From: SBAX01 sp964646605
GTDB lineage: Bacteria > Planctomycetota > Phycisphaerae > UBA1845
DNA: 64,000 nt
Assembly: GCA_964646605.1 (NCBI GenBank)
Contig: CAZYEX010000137.1
Coordinates: 1 to 64,000 of the forward strand
Reading direction: 5' to 3'
Part shown: positions 33,589-43,148 of the stretch, piece by piece
How the letters are laid out: every line of letters begins with the position of its first letter
How positions within the stretch are numbered: the first letter of the stretch is position 1
Notes under the pieces: generated by a model
What the model was told of the DNA's origin: nothing
What the model saw: only the letters and a program-made list of their open reading frames with translations
Databases searched by the model: none
Made by a program: the position numbers and the translations under genes

Positions 33589-36174
33589 ATGTCCCTCCGT
33601 CCCTTCGTCCCTTCGTCCCGCCTCTCCCAACACTGCTCCCTTACGACCGCGGTTCTGACGGCGGCGTTGTTACTTTCCACCGGTTGCGGGAAGGAGAAAG
33701 AACCCGCGCCGAGTCCTTCAACGACCGCGTTCACCGAGGTTACCGATGCGGCCGGGATCCATCATCGCCACCACAAGCCCGTTCTGGACCATCAGCTCGA
33801 CAACATCATGTCCTGGGTTTGCAGCGTGGGGGCGTCGGTGGCGACGCTCGATTTCGACCGCGACGGCTGGATGGACTTGTACGTGACGGACTCGCACAAG
33901 GGCACGCCCAACTACCTCTACCGCAACAACCGCGACGGGACTTTCACGGACGTGGGCAAGAAGGCGGGTCTGGCGGACCTGAACAACGACGACGGCGTGA
34001 GCATGGACTGCATTGTCGGCGACTACGACAACGACGGATTCACGGACCTCTACCTGGTCCGCTGGGGCCGCGACGCCATGTTCCGCAACCACGGCGACGG
34101 CACCTTCTCCGACGTAACCGCGAAGCTGTTCCGTCGCCGCGACGGCTCGCCGGGGATCGACTGGGCCAACGGCAACGCCGCGGTCTTTCTGGACTACAAC
34201 CTCGACGGCAAGCTGGACATCTATGTGGGGAACTACTTCGACGAGGTGGACCTGTGGAACCTCAAGTCCACGAAAATCATGCACGACAGCTTCGAGGCCG
34301 CTCGCAACGCCGGTCGAAACTTCCTGTATCGCCAGGAGCCCGACGGCACGTTCAAGGAAGTCGCCCAAGAGCTCGGGTTGGACGACCCCGGCTGGACGCT
34401 GGCGGTGGGATCGGCGGACGTGGATAACAACGGCTGGCCCGACCTCTATTGCGCCGACGACTTCGGACCCGATCAACTCTTCCTCAACCGCGACGGGGTC
34501 TTCAAGAACGTGTCGAAGGAGGTTCTGGGCAGCGACACCAAAAAAGGGATGAACGTCGATTTCGGAGACTTCAACAACGACGGTTGGCTGGACATTTACG
34601 TCACCAATATCACCACAGCCGAGTACCTCCAAGAGGGCAACATGCTGTGGCACAACAACGGCATCGGCCCCGACGGGATGCTGAGTCTGACGGACATTTC
34701 CCTGGAGACGGGCACATACGACGGCGGATGGGGTTGGGGGGCGAAGTTCCTCGATTATGACAACGACGGCGACCTGGACCTCGTGTCGGCCAACGGGTTT
34801 ATCAGCGCCGGCGAAGGCAACTATTGGTACGACTTGGCGTCGTGGACGGTTCTCGGTCAGGACCCCGCCGACGCCCGCAACTGGCCGACCATCGGCGATC
34901 GATCGTTCTCCGGGTATGAACGCGAGCGCTTCTGGCGAAACGACGGCATGGGATCGTTTACGGAAGTCGCCGAGCAGCTCGGTTTGGGAACGACGCGCGA
35001 CGGGCGGGGACTCGCCTACCTCGACTATGACAACGACGGGGACCTCGATCTTTTCATCGCCAACCAGGCGCAAGCCCCGCAGCTGTTTCGGAACGACGGA
35101 AGCTATGGGAATCATTGGTTGATGATTGAGCTTGAGATCGATCCGGCCACGGGCGTGAACCGCGACGCGGTGGGAACGCGGGTAACGGTCTCGACCGCAC
35201 AGGGTTTACAGATTCGAGAACGCGACGGGGGCAACGGATATTCGGGAAAGAGCGACCCGCGCATTCACTTCGGGCTGGGCAAGGAGAAAGAAGTCAAGCT
35301 CCTGGAGATACGCTGGCCCGACGGCGGGCTGCAATACCGCGAACACGTTCCCGCGGATCAGCGCCTGAAGATCAAACAAGCCCCGTCGCAATACGCTTCG
35401 CAAGTGGCCTTGAAGGTCGGAGCACCGCAGCCCTGGGGCGGTTCGCATGAGGCCGCGCGACCCAAGCCTGCCCCGCCCGAACCTGCCGACCTCGATCGTC
35501 ATCTCGAGGAAATGGAAACCATCCTCCGCACCCGTCCCGCCGCCTATTCGCTGGCCAGCAACTACCGCCAGCAATGTGCGACCTACGGCCGCCACGACCG
35601 GGCGATCGGGTTCTTCCAACAGCTCGTCAAGGAGCAGCCCGGCGACTGGCGGTCGAAGGTGGAGCTCGGTTGCGCCTATGTGGACAAGATTCCGACTTGC
35701 GGGGGGATGGCCGCGATCGTCAGCAAGGGGACGTTGGCCCGCAAATCCCTCGACCAACTCGATGCGGTGGTCAAGGAGTTGCCCGATCTGTGGGTGGGGT
35801 ACTACACGCGGGGGATGAACCACCTTCATTGGCCTCGATCGCTGCTTCATTCCGACGACGCAGCCGTAGACCTGGAAAAGTGCCTCGAACTTCAACGGAA
35901 ACTCCCTTCGGGCGGACGTGAAGCCCATTGGGCTCGGAGCCACCTCGCCTTGGGTGACGCGTACGCCAAGGCGAAAGAGTACAAAAAGGCCCGCAAGACC
36001 TGGGACGACGGGTTGCAGCTTTTCCCGGATTCCAAGGAGTTGAAGGAGCGCCTGGCCATCGCCGAAGACGCGGCGCTGCTCAAGTTCGTGGAATCCAAGC
36101 GCAGTCTCGAGCAGCCCGTGGACACCGGCCTGGGTTTCCTCGATCGTCCCGCCGAACTCTCCGGATCGAAGTAG
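33589..36174 (+). CDS. CRTAC1-like lipoprotein: FG-GAP/VCBS repeats, ASPIC/UnbV, TPR tail
   Basis: An exported lipoprotein of 861 residues. The signal peptide ends in LLLSTGCGK (lipobox STGC). Seven calcium-binding-type FG-GAP/VCBS blades follow (DFDRDGWMDLYV, DYDNDGFTDLYL, DYNLDGKLDIYV, DVDNNGWPDLYC, DFNNDGWLDIYV, DYDNDGDLDLVS, DYDNDGDLDLFI), forming a β-propeller. A C-terminal ASPIC/UnbV domain is next (QIRERDGGNGYSGKSDPRIH, EIRWPDGGLQYREH), then a tail of about 250 residues with TPR-like helices. CRTAC1-type proteins are abundant in planctomycete genomes and probably bind ligands at the cell surface; the ligand is unknown. The start codon lies directly before a run of TCCCTTCG repeats, so the N-terminal seven residues (RPFVPSS) come from repeat sequence. 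Confidence 0.82.
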   Translation: MSLRPFVPSSRLSQHCSLTTAVLTAALLLSTGCGKEKEPAPSPSTTAFTEVTDAAGIHHRHHKPVLDHQLDNIMSWVCSVGASVATLDFDRDGWMDLYVTDSHKGTPNYLYRNNRDGTFTDVGKKAGLADLNNDDGVSMDCIVGDYDNDGFTDLYLVRWGRDAMFRNHGDGTFSDVTAKLFRRRDGSPGIDWANGNAAVFLDYNLDGKLDIYVGNYFDEVDLWNLKSTKIMHDSFEAARNAGRNFLYRQEPDGTFKEVAQELGLDDPGWTLAVGSADVDNNGWPDLYCADDFGPDQLFLNRDGVFKNVSKEVLGSDTKKGMNVDFGDFNNDGWLDIYVTNITTAEYLQEGNMLWHNNGIGPDGMLSLTDISLETGTYDGGWGWGAKFLDYDNDGDLDLVSANGFISAGEGNYWYDLASWTVLGQDPADARNWPTIGDRSFSGYERERFWRNDGMGSFTEVAEQLGLGTTRDGRGLAYLDYDNDGDLDLFIANQAQAPQLFRNDGSYGNHWLMIELEIDPATGVNRDAVGTRVTVSTAQGLQIRERDGGNGYSGKSDPRIHFGLGKEKEVKLLEIRWPDGGLQYREHVPADQRLKIKQAPSQYASQVALKVGAPQPWGGSHEAARPKPAPPEPADLDRHLEEMETILRTRPAAYSLASNYRQQCATYGRHDRAIGFFQQLVKEQPGDWRSKVELGCAYVDKIPTCGGMAAIVSKGTLARKSLDQLDAVVKELPDLWVGYYTRGMNHLHWPRSLLHSDDAAVDLEKCLELQRKLPSGGREAHWARSHLALGDAYAKAKEYKKARKTWDDGLQLFPDSKELKERLAIAEDAALLKFVESKRSLEQPVDTGLGFLDRPAELSGSK
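33592..33619. repeat. 8-bp tandem repeat at the start of the CRTAC1-like gene
   Basis: Units TCCCTCCG, TCCCTTCG, TCCCTTCG and a partial TCCCGCC follow the start codon at 33589. They are translated as LRPFVPSSR. Together with the 7-bp repeat at 21055-21082 this suggests short iterated repeats that invade coding starts and loops in this genome. Confidence 0.55.
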
Positions 36175-36292
36175 TCCGCGGTCCGACGCTTGGCGCGGTT
36201 GCACCATGCCCCGCCGCGCCCCCCGCAATAATGCACCTCGCCCGCCGAATCCCTGGATAGTTGTCGAGTTTTGTAAATCGAGGGGATTGTGG

Positions 36293-36321
36293 TTGACTGC
36301 CTCCGACAAATGTAGTAGGCT
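36293..36321 (+). promoter_or_regulatory. Predicted promoter of the BlaI-like/M56 operon
   Basis: TTGACT (36293-36298), 17-bp spacer, TAGGCT (36316-36321). The spacer contains the first operator, so bound repressor would occlude the promoter. From 36175 to 36292 I see no other feature. Confidence 0.45.
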
Positions 36322-36340
36322 ATGTCCGACGGATGTAGGA
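36302..36340 (+). promoter_or_regulatory. Tandem BlaI-type operators
   Basis: Two copies of a partial dyad, TCCGACAAATGTAGTA (36302-36317) and TCCGACGGATGTAGGA (36325-36340), exactly 23 bp apart, so on roughly the same helix face two turns apart. Each can be read as half-sites of the TNCNACA type facing TGTNGNA, as in operators of penicillinase repressors. They precede the BlaI-like gene by about 50 nt and overlap the promoter, so autorepression is likely. Confidence 0.6.
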
Positions 36341-36392
36341 GGTTGCGGGCTGGGCCGTCCGGAAGAGCGGAGAGCATCGCGCCGAGGAACGT

Positions 36393-36782
36393 ATGGCCGA
36401 ACGACAACACCATGATCTAGGCAGTGCCGAGTTGGAGGTCCTCAAGTCCTTGTGGGAGGTCGGACCGGCCACCGTGCGCGAGGTCCTCGGCCACCTGCAC
36501 GACCGCGGCCGGATGGTGGCTTATACCACGGTGCAGACCCTGCTCACCCGGCTGGAACTCAAACGCTTCGTAAGCAGCGACAAGTCCGATCTCGCCCACG
36601 TGTTCCGGGCCCGGGTGTCGCGGGAACGGGTGACGCGGTCGCGGCTGAAGACTCTGGTCGAACAGATGTACGACGGAGCGGCCGGCCCCTTGGTTCTGCA
36701 ACTTCTTCGCACGGAGCGGTTAACCCAAGCGGAAATCGAAGAGCTTCAAAAGCTGATCGAGCGGTTAGACGCCCAGGGCTAA
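36393..36782 (+). CDS. BlaI/MecI/CopY-family transcriptional repressor
   Basis: A 129-residue repressor. The N-terminal winged helix is LGSAELEVLKSLWEVGPATV, with the recognition helix MVAYTTVQTLLTRLELKRFV; the C-terminal dimerisation helices include RTERLTQAEIEELQKLIERL. BlaI proteins bind dyads as dimers and are cleaved after activation of their membrane partner, a BlaR1-type M56 peptidase, the gene directly downstream (29 nt). The usual cleavage region between the two domains is present (around Arg/Lys-Ser in VSSDKSDLAHVFRA), but I cannot tell the exact bond. The target is probably the tandem operator at 36302-36340. The stimulus need not be a β-lactam, because the M56 partner lacks a penicillin-binding sensor. 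Confidence 0.9.
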   Translation: MAERQHHDLGSAELEVLKSLWEVGPATVREVLGHLHDRGRMVAYTTVQTLLTRLELKRFVSSDKSDLAHVFRARVSRERVTRSRLKTLVEQMYDGAAGPLVLQLLRTERLTQAEIEELQKLIERLDAQG

Positions 36783-36811
36783 GAGGTCTGGGACGGCGAG
36801 GGAGATAAGGG

Positions 36812-39763
36812 ATGTCGGAGTGGGTCTCGCAAACAGCCGAAATGCTCTGGCGAAACGGTTTGACCGCCATCCCTTTGGTGATCCTGACCGCGACGCTGGT
36901 CAAGTTCCTCCCCTGCCGCCCGGCGACGCGGCACACCATGTGGCTGGTGGTGCTGGGATGGATGGTCGTGCCTCCGCTGCTTCCCGATCCGCCGACTCCG
37001 CAGTTGGCCACGATCTGGACGGACTTGACCACGCGCGAAGCGAAGCCGCTGGACGCCAACGAATTGTTCGAATCGGTGGGCGAGGTGCTGGCCTGCGTGG
37101 CCCGCACCGTTCCGCCGCAGCCGGTGACCGTTCCGCGGATTGCAACCGAAAGCTTTACCCCACCCTCACCAAGGTCAGCGGCCCGTCCGATGCTTCGTAC
37201 GCCGGAAATGCTCGCCCGGGCGACGGGCGTCGGCGGGCCGCTGACCCTGGGAAGTGTTGTACCGAGACGGTCCGGCCTGTCCACGGGTTCGCCACGCCTG
37301 GAATCCACTCTGGGCGAGTTGCGTTCGAGCGTCGATCGACCGATGCCGCGGCCTTCGAGGGTTTCAGGCGAGCGCAGCGGTCATGCCGCTACCGCCCTCC
37401 GTGAGCCGACTGCCCTCGACGTAGACGTGGTACTCGATCCGCCGCAGGTCCTTGAACCGAAAGGCACGGTGGCATCCGTATCGCCGCCGACCCGCCATGA
37501 TCCCCCGCCACTCTTGACCGAAGTGCCTACCGACGTTCCGCTGATCTCGTCGGAGTCGGTTGCGAAACTTGCGGACTCTCTGCGGCCGCGAACTTCCTTG
37601 TGGCCCGAGTCTGGCGATTTGCAGGCCTGGGCCGCGGGTGTGACCGGAGTGCGCGACGCCGTTGTGGAATTGCCGCCCATTCCCATCGGCCTTTGGATCG
37701 GTGGAACGTTGCTGGTCCTGGCCTTCGGATTGGGGCACGCCCTGCGTTTCCGCCGCCAGTTTCGCCACGCCGTGCCGCCGCCGTCCTGGGTCGTGGCGAT
37801 GGTGGACGCGGCGTCGAAAGAGCTCGGACTGCGGCGAGCGCCGCAGACGGTCATGGTCCCAGGGCGTCTGTCGCCCATGATCTGGTGTGGACTCAAGCCG
37901 CGTCTCATCCTTCCCGCCGCGCTGTGGTCGCGGCTTGGGCGTGCCGGTCAACGGGCCGTGTTGTTCCATGAACTGGCCCACGTGCGACGGCGGGACCATT
38001 GGGTCTGTTGGATCGAGACGCTGGTGGGGGCTTTGTATTGGTGGCATCCGTTGGTCTGGTGGGCGCGAAAGCGCCTGCACGCCGAGGCCGACGACTGCTG
38101 CGACGCATGGGTCACGACGCTGCTTCCGCGGACGCGCCGGGCGTATGCCGAGGCGCTGTTGCTGACGAGGCAGTATGTAGGTGTGGGAAGTCTGCCCGTC
38201 CCCGCGACGGGCATGGGAATGGTCACCGGGCGAGCGCGACGTTTCGCAAGGAGATTGACGATGGTCATGACAGGATCGGTAAAGCCCAGGTTGTCGGTTT
38301 CGGGCATGGGGTTGGTGTTGATGTTGGCGACGACGGGTTGGCTTACGTCGCCGGCGCGATCGTGCCCCGAGGAAGAAAAGGCCAAGGCCGCGGCGCAGGC
38401 CAAAGCGGCGCCGTGTGATAAGCCGTGCGCCAAGCCGTGCGAGAAACCGTGCGGCAAGGCTTCGGCGACAGTAGTACCGACGCCGGCGCCCGAGGCGGAA
38501 GCGAAGAACACCTACGAAACGCATATGGCCGCCAAACTCGCCGCTTTGGCTTCGAGCGTGGCCCCGGCCATCCGCGCCGCCCCGCTCTATGCCCTCGCCG
38601 CCGGTCGTGGAGGCGATGACGACGACGAGGACGATGACCGCATCGCCCGCCTCGAGGAGCGGATGGAGCGAATAGGCGAGAAGTTGGAGCGGCTCATGGA
38701 GGCCATGGAGAACCGGCACAGCGACGGCGAAGGGCACTCGCCGCGCGCCGCCGCACCACGTACGCCGCCACCACCGCGTGCGCCGACTCCGCCCCATGCA
38801 CCGCTCCCGCCCATGCCTGCGATGGCGCCCATGCCCCCGATGCCTCCCATGCCGGGTATGGACGCCGAGGCGTTCGGTCCCGATGGCGGCGAAGTTTCCG
38901 CCCGGACGTACAAGTTGTCGAAGGGGAAGCTGGAAGCGCTCATCGCCTTGATGTCGCGCCCGGATGTGCCGGTTCTCATCCGCGCCAAGGAGGACGGCAT
39001 CGAAGTCAATGCCACCCCGCGGCAGCACCGCATTTTCGGAGCCTTCGTGCGGATCATCGATCCGGGCAACGAGTCCGTCGGGATGGGTCCCGCATCGGGC
39101 GACGGCCCGGGCCGTGATCGCCACATGGCCGCGGACATGCGCAGGCACGAAAAAGAGATGGAAAAAGCCGCCAAACGCCGCTCCAAAGAAATGGAGAAGC
39201 GCGAGAAGCGACGTTCCAAAGCCGGAGTGAAGATCGACGAAGCCCGCACCGAGTCCCTCACCAAGTCGCAAATCCAAGAAGAACTCGCCCAGCAAGCCGA
39301 GGCCCTGCGCGAACAGGCGGAAGAGATGAACGAACGGGCCGAGGAGATCCGTGGACGAACCGAGCGGATCGCGGAGCGGGCCTCGAACCAGAGTGAGCGC
39401 GACCGGCGGGCGGAGCTGGAGCGTGAGGCCCTCGCCCTGCGTCACCAAGCCGAGGCGATGGATCAAGAGCGCCAGCATCTGGAAGAAACAGCGGGCGCTA
39501 TCGAGGAACGGTCCCACGAGATGGAAGACGAGGCCCGACAGGCCGAGGACCAAATCCGCGACTTGGAAGAGGAATTGCAGGGTCTGGACGAGGAGTCCGA
39601 CGACGACGGTGATGACGACGAGCATGCCGCCGCCTACGAGTGGAACGGATTCGGCTCGGAAGTGGTTCCATCGGACGAAGACGCGCCGGTGATCGAGGAA
39701 GTGGACTGGAACGCCGACGAGACGCCCGGCCCCGCTCCGCAGGCGCCCGGTCTCGACGGGTAG
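36812..39763 (+). CDS. BlaR1-like M56 peptidase with a KPC-repeat and long coiled-coil tail
   Basis: A membrane zinc metallopeptidase of 983 residues, the expected activator of the BlaI-like repressor just upstream. The N-terminal ~100 residues contain two helices (PLVILTATLVKFLP and MWLVVLGWMVVPPLL). A Pro-rich, low-complexity stretch (110-290) leads to a helix near 295 and the M56 domain, with the active-site HELAH at 386-390 and HWVCWIETLVGALYWWHPLV. A further helix (GMGLVLMLATTGWLTSPA) sits near 515-530. Then comes an unusual CDKPCAKPCEKPCGK run (about 535-549) and a soluble tail: Asp-rich, Pro-rich (PPMPAMAPMPPMPPMPGM), then ~150 residues of charged coiled coil (KEMEKAAKRRSKEMEKREKR, EALREQAEEMNERAEEIRGR). 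There is no penicillin-sensor domain. Which side of the membrane each part faces is uncertain. Confidence 0.83.
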   Translation: MSEWVSQTAEMLWRNGLTAIPLVILTATLVKFLPCRPATRHTMWLVVLGWMVVPPLLPDPPTPQLATIWTDLTTREAKPLDANELFESVGEVLACVARTVPPQPVTVPRIATESFTPPSPRSAARPMLRTPEMLARATGVGGPLTLGSVVPRRSGLSTGSPRLESTLGELRSSVDRPMPRPSRVSGERSGHAATALREPTALDVDVVLDPPQVLEPKGTVASVSPPTRHDPPPLLTEVPTDVPLISSESVAKLADSLRPRTSLWPESGDLQAWAAGVTGVRDAVVELPPIPIGLWIGGTLLVLAFGLGHALRFRRQFRHAVPPPSWVVAMVDAASKELGLRRAPQTVMVPGRLSPMIWCGLKPRLILPAALWSRLGRAGQRAVLFHELAHVRRRDHWVCWIETLVGALYWWHPLVWWARKRLHAEADDCCDAWVTTLLPRTRRAYAEALLLTRQYVGVGSLPVPATGMGMVTGRARRFARRLTMVMTGSVKPRLSVSGMGLVLMLATTGWLTSPARSCPEEEKAKAAAQAKAAPCDKPCAKPCEKPCGKASATVVPTPAPEAEAKNTYETHMAAKLAALASSVAPAIRAAPLYALAAGRGGDDDDEDDDRIARLEERMERIGEKLERLMEAMENRHSDGEGHSPRAAAPRTPPPPRAPTPPHAPLPPMPAMAPMPPMPPMPGMDAEAFGPDGGEVSARTYKLSKGKLEALIALMSRPDVPVLIRAKEDGIEVNATPRQHRIFGAFVRIIDPGNESVGMGPASGDGPGRDRHMAADMRRHEKEMEKAAKRRSKEMEKREKRRSKAGVKIDEARTESLTKSQIQEELAQQAEALREQAEEMNERAEEIRGRTERIAERASNQSERDRRAELEREALALRHQAEAMDQERQHLEETAGAIEERSHEMEDEARQAEDQIRDLEEELQGLDEESDDDGDDDEHAAAYEWNGFGSEVVPSDEDAPVIEEVDWNADETPGPAPQAPGLDG

Positions 39764-39902
39764 TTCGGTCGTTCGCAGTAGTCATTCCTAGAGGGATTTA
39801 CGAAACCGCCGCGGCGCGGCGTTCAGAGGGGTCATGGACCCCACGGCGGAGAGGGTGCGCTCCCACAATCCGCGAGTACCTATGTTGATGAGATGTTCCA
39901 TC

Positions 39903-42900
39903 ATGACACAGTCGCAGAAGGGCGGTCGAGCCTGGCTCGGTTTGCAGGTCGGTGCGTTGTCCGCGGCCCTGGTGGTCGGCATCGGTGCGGCGCATTCGGC
40001 GCCAGAGTCGCCCGCCGCACAACCCGATCCCGCGCTTCGCTTGTACCTCAGCGGCAATGGGTTGCTCAACCGCGGTCTGTATGACCTTGCGGCCGCGGAG
40101 TATCGCAAGTTTCTCGCTTCGCACGCCGACCACGAAAAGGCCGCCATCGCCCGCTACGGACTGGCTGTCAGCCTCTTCCGTCTCAACAAGTTGCCGGAGG
40201 CGGCAAGCGAATTGGCGCCGCTGCTGAACCTCGCGGACTTCCCCTATGCCGCGGAAGCCTGGACGATGGTCGGCCAGTGTCGTCTTGCCGGACGAGACTA
40301 TGGTTCCGCCGCGGACGCATTTCAGACGGTGCTGCAACGCCACGGGGAGCACGAACTCGCCGATGACGCCGCCCAAGGGGCGGTCGAGGCGCTCTATCTC
40401 ATGGACCGATTCGATCATGCCGCCGACGGCGCTCGGGAGTTCGTCGCCCGATGGCCGCAGAGCCCCCTGCACGAGCGGGTTCTATACTTCTGGGCCCTCG
40501 CCGAAGTCGGGCGGAAGAATGACCCCGCGGCAATCGACCGGTTCGAGGAACTCATTCAGCGCCATCCGTCCGGCGCCTTCGTCGAATCGGGAACCATCCT
40601 CCTGGCGCAGTGTTATCACCGCGGCAATGTACTCGATCGCGCCGTGACGAGTTATCGAACGGTACTCGAACAAGGCGGGCGATATGTAGCGGACGCTCTG
40701 GCGGGACTGGGTTCCATTCATTTTCAACGCAATGAACTGCAGGATGCCGGGGCGGCGCTGGATCGCCTGATCGGCGAATTCGGCGACGGTCCCGATGCAG
40801 TCCAAGCGCGATTGCAACGCGGCCGAGTATGGTTCGAACAAGGCGAGTGGGATCGCGCGGCGGACGGGTTCCGATTGTTGGAAAACTCCTGCGCCGAGCG
40901 CTGCGACGAAGCGATGTATTGGCTAGCCAAGTGCGAACTGCGCAAGGGCGATGCCACGTCTGCGGCGGCGCGGCTCGCGGACGCCGTCCGTCGGTTCCCC
41001 CAGAGTTCCCTGCTGGCTGAGATGGTATACGACCGCGCCGTTGCACTGTCACGTGCAGGTGACAACGACGGCGCCGTCGGCCAATGGGCGGAGTTCTGCG
41101 AGCGGTTCCCCACTCACGCGCTGCACCGCGACGCCCTGTACGCGTTAGCAACGACGCAACATCGGCTCGGCCGCTACGATAGAAGTGACGCCCTCTGCGA
41201 AGCATTCTTGTCGCAATACGCGGACGACGAACGAGTGCCCGAAACCCTGTTCCTTTCGGCGGAGAATCTCTTTCTGAGCAGCCAATTGCCTGCCGCGATT
41301 ACGAAGTATTCCTCATTCCTGGGGACGTTCCCCAATCACACATTCGCCGGACGCGCGAAACTGCGACTGGGACTCGCCCATTACCAGCTCGAGCAGTTTG
41401 CCGAGGCAAGGAAGGTTCTTTCGGAGGTAGCGCAATCCGCTCCGCGGGACTCCGTTTTCGCGCCGGCACTTCTCGCGCTTGGGGATGTACATTTCCAGAA
41501 CGGAGAGTGGGAACAGGCTCAACTGCGGCTAGGCGAGTATTTCGACTTGGGACTCGGCATTGCGGCGAGGGACGATGCACTGCTCAAGATCGCATTGTCT
41601 CAGGAGCGCCGCGACCAACACGAACCGGCGCTCGCCTCGTTGGATCGATTGATCGCGGAGTTTCCCGACAGTCCCCATCGCCTTCAGGCACAGTTCGAAC
41701 GCGGACAGTGTATGGCTGCGCTGCAGAGATGGGACGACGCCCAGACGGCGTTTGAGATGGTTTTGGAATCGAGTGAGAATTCTCGCTTCGCGGCGCCGGC
41801 CGTGAGGCATCTGGCCGCGATCGCCGGTCGACGTGAGCGTCCGCAGGCGGCGGCGGCATGGTATGAACGTCTGGCCGAAAAGGCGGAGAACGATTCATCC
41901 CGTGCGGATGCCATGTTCCAGCAGTTCCTTGCCCTTGCCGCGGCAGAACAGTTCGAGGCGGCGGCGACAGCCATACAACAGTTCATCGAGCGGTTTCCCC
42001 ATGACATCCGGCATGGGGAGGCCCGGGCTCGTCGAGTCATCGCGTTGGCACGAATGGATCGATGCGACGAGGTCGTCGCCGCGGCTTCCCAGCTCGACGA
42101 GACGACGCTCGACGCACTGCCCCCGGAGCTACGTACGGCCTTTCTCTATGAACGTGCCTGGTGTCTTCGCGCACTAGGTCGAACCGACGACGCCGCTCAG
42201 GCGTATCGGCGCGTTCTGTCGGAACCGTCGCCGGGATCGTACGGTTTTCACGCCATGCTGGAGCTTGCCGAGCTTGAGTGCGGCGCGAAGCGCTACGAAC
42301 CGGCCGCCAATCTCCTGCGCCAACTTCGGACCGCTCTGGACAGTCGGGCTGACGAAGGGTCCGCGAATCTGCGCGAAAATTGCCTGTATCGACTTGGCGC
42401 CTGCGAACTGCAGTTGGGGCGCTATGCCGAGGCCGCCGAATGTTTCGACGCTTTCGTAACCTCGCACCCCGGAAGCTCATTGATTGCCTTTGCGAGCTTT
42501 CATGGCGGAGACGCAAACCTCAAAGCCGGTCGGTATGAACGGGCCGTTTCCCACTTCACGCGCATCGTAAAGGAATTCAAAGACCACGAAGTCTTGGGAC
42601 CCACACTGCTCCGACTGGGCGAATGTCTGGCCCTCATGCAGCGCTGGGCAACCAGTGAACAGACTTTCGCCGCCTATCTCGACCGCTTCCCGCAAGGCGA
42701 ACAGGCATACCAAGCCCAATTCGGAATGGGATGGGCGCGGGAGAATCAGCAACGCTACACTGAGGCCATCGCCGCCTATGAGCAGGTCGTCGCCGCGCAA
42801 CAAGGTCCCACGGCCGCACGGGCTCAATTCCAGATCGGCCAGTGTTACTTCGCGGAGGAGAGGTTCGAGGAGGCCGTGCGCGAGTTGCTCAAGGTGGACA

Positions 42901-43097
42901 TCCTCTATGCATACCCGGAATGGAGCGCGGCGGCGCTATACGAGGCCGGGCGCTGCTTCGAGCGGATCGGAAAAACGGCGGAGGCGCAGAGTCAGTTTCA
43001 ACAGATTGGGCAAAAGTACGCTCAAACTCAATGGGCCGAGCTTGCGGCCAAGCAACTGTCCGATCTGTCGTCGCGTGTTGCCATACCCGGACGCTGA
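39903..43097 (+). CDS. Large exported TPR protein (CpoB/YbgF-like), first gene of an ExbBD operon
   Basis: A 1064-residue exported protein built of about 20 TPR units: examples are LYLSGNGLLNRGLYDLAAAE, ARYGLAVSLFRLNKLPEAAS, YRLGACELQLGRYAEAAECF and QFGMGWARENQQRYTEAIAA. The unit order repeats with ~36-residue spacing. The start at 39903 gives a signal peptide (ending near AHSAPESP); in-frame ATGs 21 and 15 nt upstream are alternatives. It is followed by ExbB after 51 nt. In Tol-Pal systems the TPR protein CpoB/YbgF links TolA-B to peptidoglycan synthesis; a similar linker role is likely here but inferred from order alone. The very large repeat number is unlike CpoB. Confidence 0.8.
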   Translation: MTQSQKGGRAWLGLQVGALSAALVVGIGAAHSAPESPAAQPDPALRLYLSGNGLLNRGLYDLAAAEYRKFLASHADHEKAAIARYGLAVSLFRLNKLPEAASELAPLLNLADFPYAAEAWTMVGQCRLAGRDYGSAADAFQTVLQRHGEHELADDAAQGAVEALYLMDRFDHAADGAREFVARWPQSPLHERVLYFWALAEVGRKNDPAAIDRFEELIQRHPSGAFVESGTILLAQCYHRGNVLDRAVTSYRTVLEQGGRYVADALAGLGSIHFQRNELQDAGAALDRLIGEFGDGPDAVQARLQRGRVWFEQGEWDRAADGFRLLENSCAERCDEAMYWLAKCELRKGDATSAAARLADAVRRFPQSSLLAEMVYDRAVALSRAGDNDGAVGQWAEFCERFPTHALHRDALYALATTQHRLGRYDRSDALCEAFLSQYADDERVPETLFLSAENLFLSSQLPAAITKYSSFLGTFPNHTFAGRAKLRLGLAHYQLEQFAEARKVLSEVAQSAPRDSVFAPALLALGDVHFQNGEWEQAQLRLGEYFDLGLGIAARDDALLKIALSQERRDQHEPALASLDRLIAEFPDSPHRLQAQFERGQCMAALQRWDDAQTAFEMVLESSENSRFAAPAVRHLAAIAGRRERPQAAAAWYERLAEKAENDSSRADAMFQQFLALAAAEQFEAAATAIQQFIERFPHDIRHGEARARRVIALARMDRCDEVVAAASQLDETTLDALPPELRTAFLYERAWCLRALGRTDDAAQAYRRVLSEPSPGSYGFHAMLELAELECGAKRYEPAANLLRQLRTALDSRADEGSANLRENCLYRLGACELQLGRYAEAAECFDAFVTSHPGSSLIAFASFHGGDANLKAGRYERAVSHFTRIVKEFKDHEVLGPTLLRLGECLALMQRWATSEQTFAAYLDRFPQGEQAYQAQFGMGWARENQQRYTEAIAAYEQVVAAQQGPTAARAQFQIGQCYFAEERFEEAVRELLKVDILYAYPEWSAAALYEAGRCFERIGKTAEAQSQFQQIGQKYAQTQWAELAAKQLSDLSSRVAIPGR

Positions 43098-43148
43098 AGG
43101 AAGGTAGTTCAGCCGACCGGCGGACTGTAGCACAGGGGAGTATGCTCG

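Noticed and set aside
33718..35115. A long open frame on the minus strand inside the CRTAC1-like gene
   Set aside because: An artefact of the repeated Asp/Asn-rich FG-GAP codons; no family match, and the + strand repeats are unmistakable.
37364..39625. A 753-residue open frame antisense to the M56 gene
   Set aside because: It mirrors the high-GC third-position bias of the real gene; its composition is low-complexity and no domain fits. The M56 reading has clear motifs.
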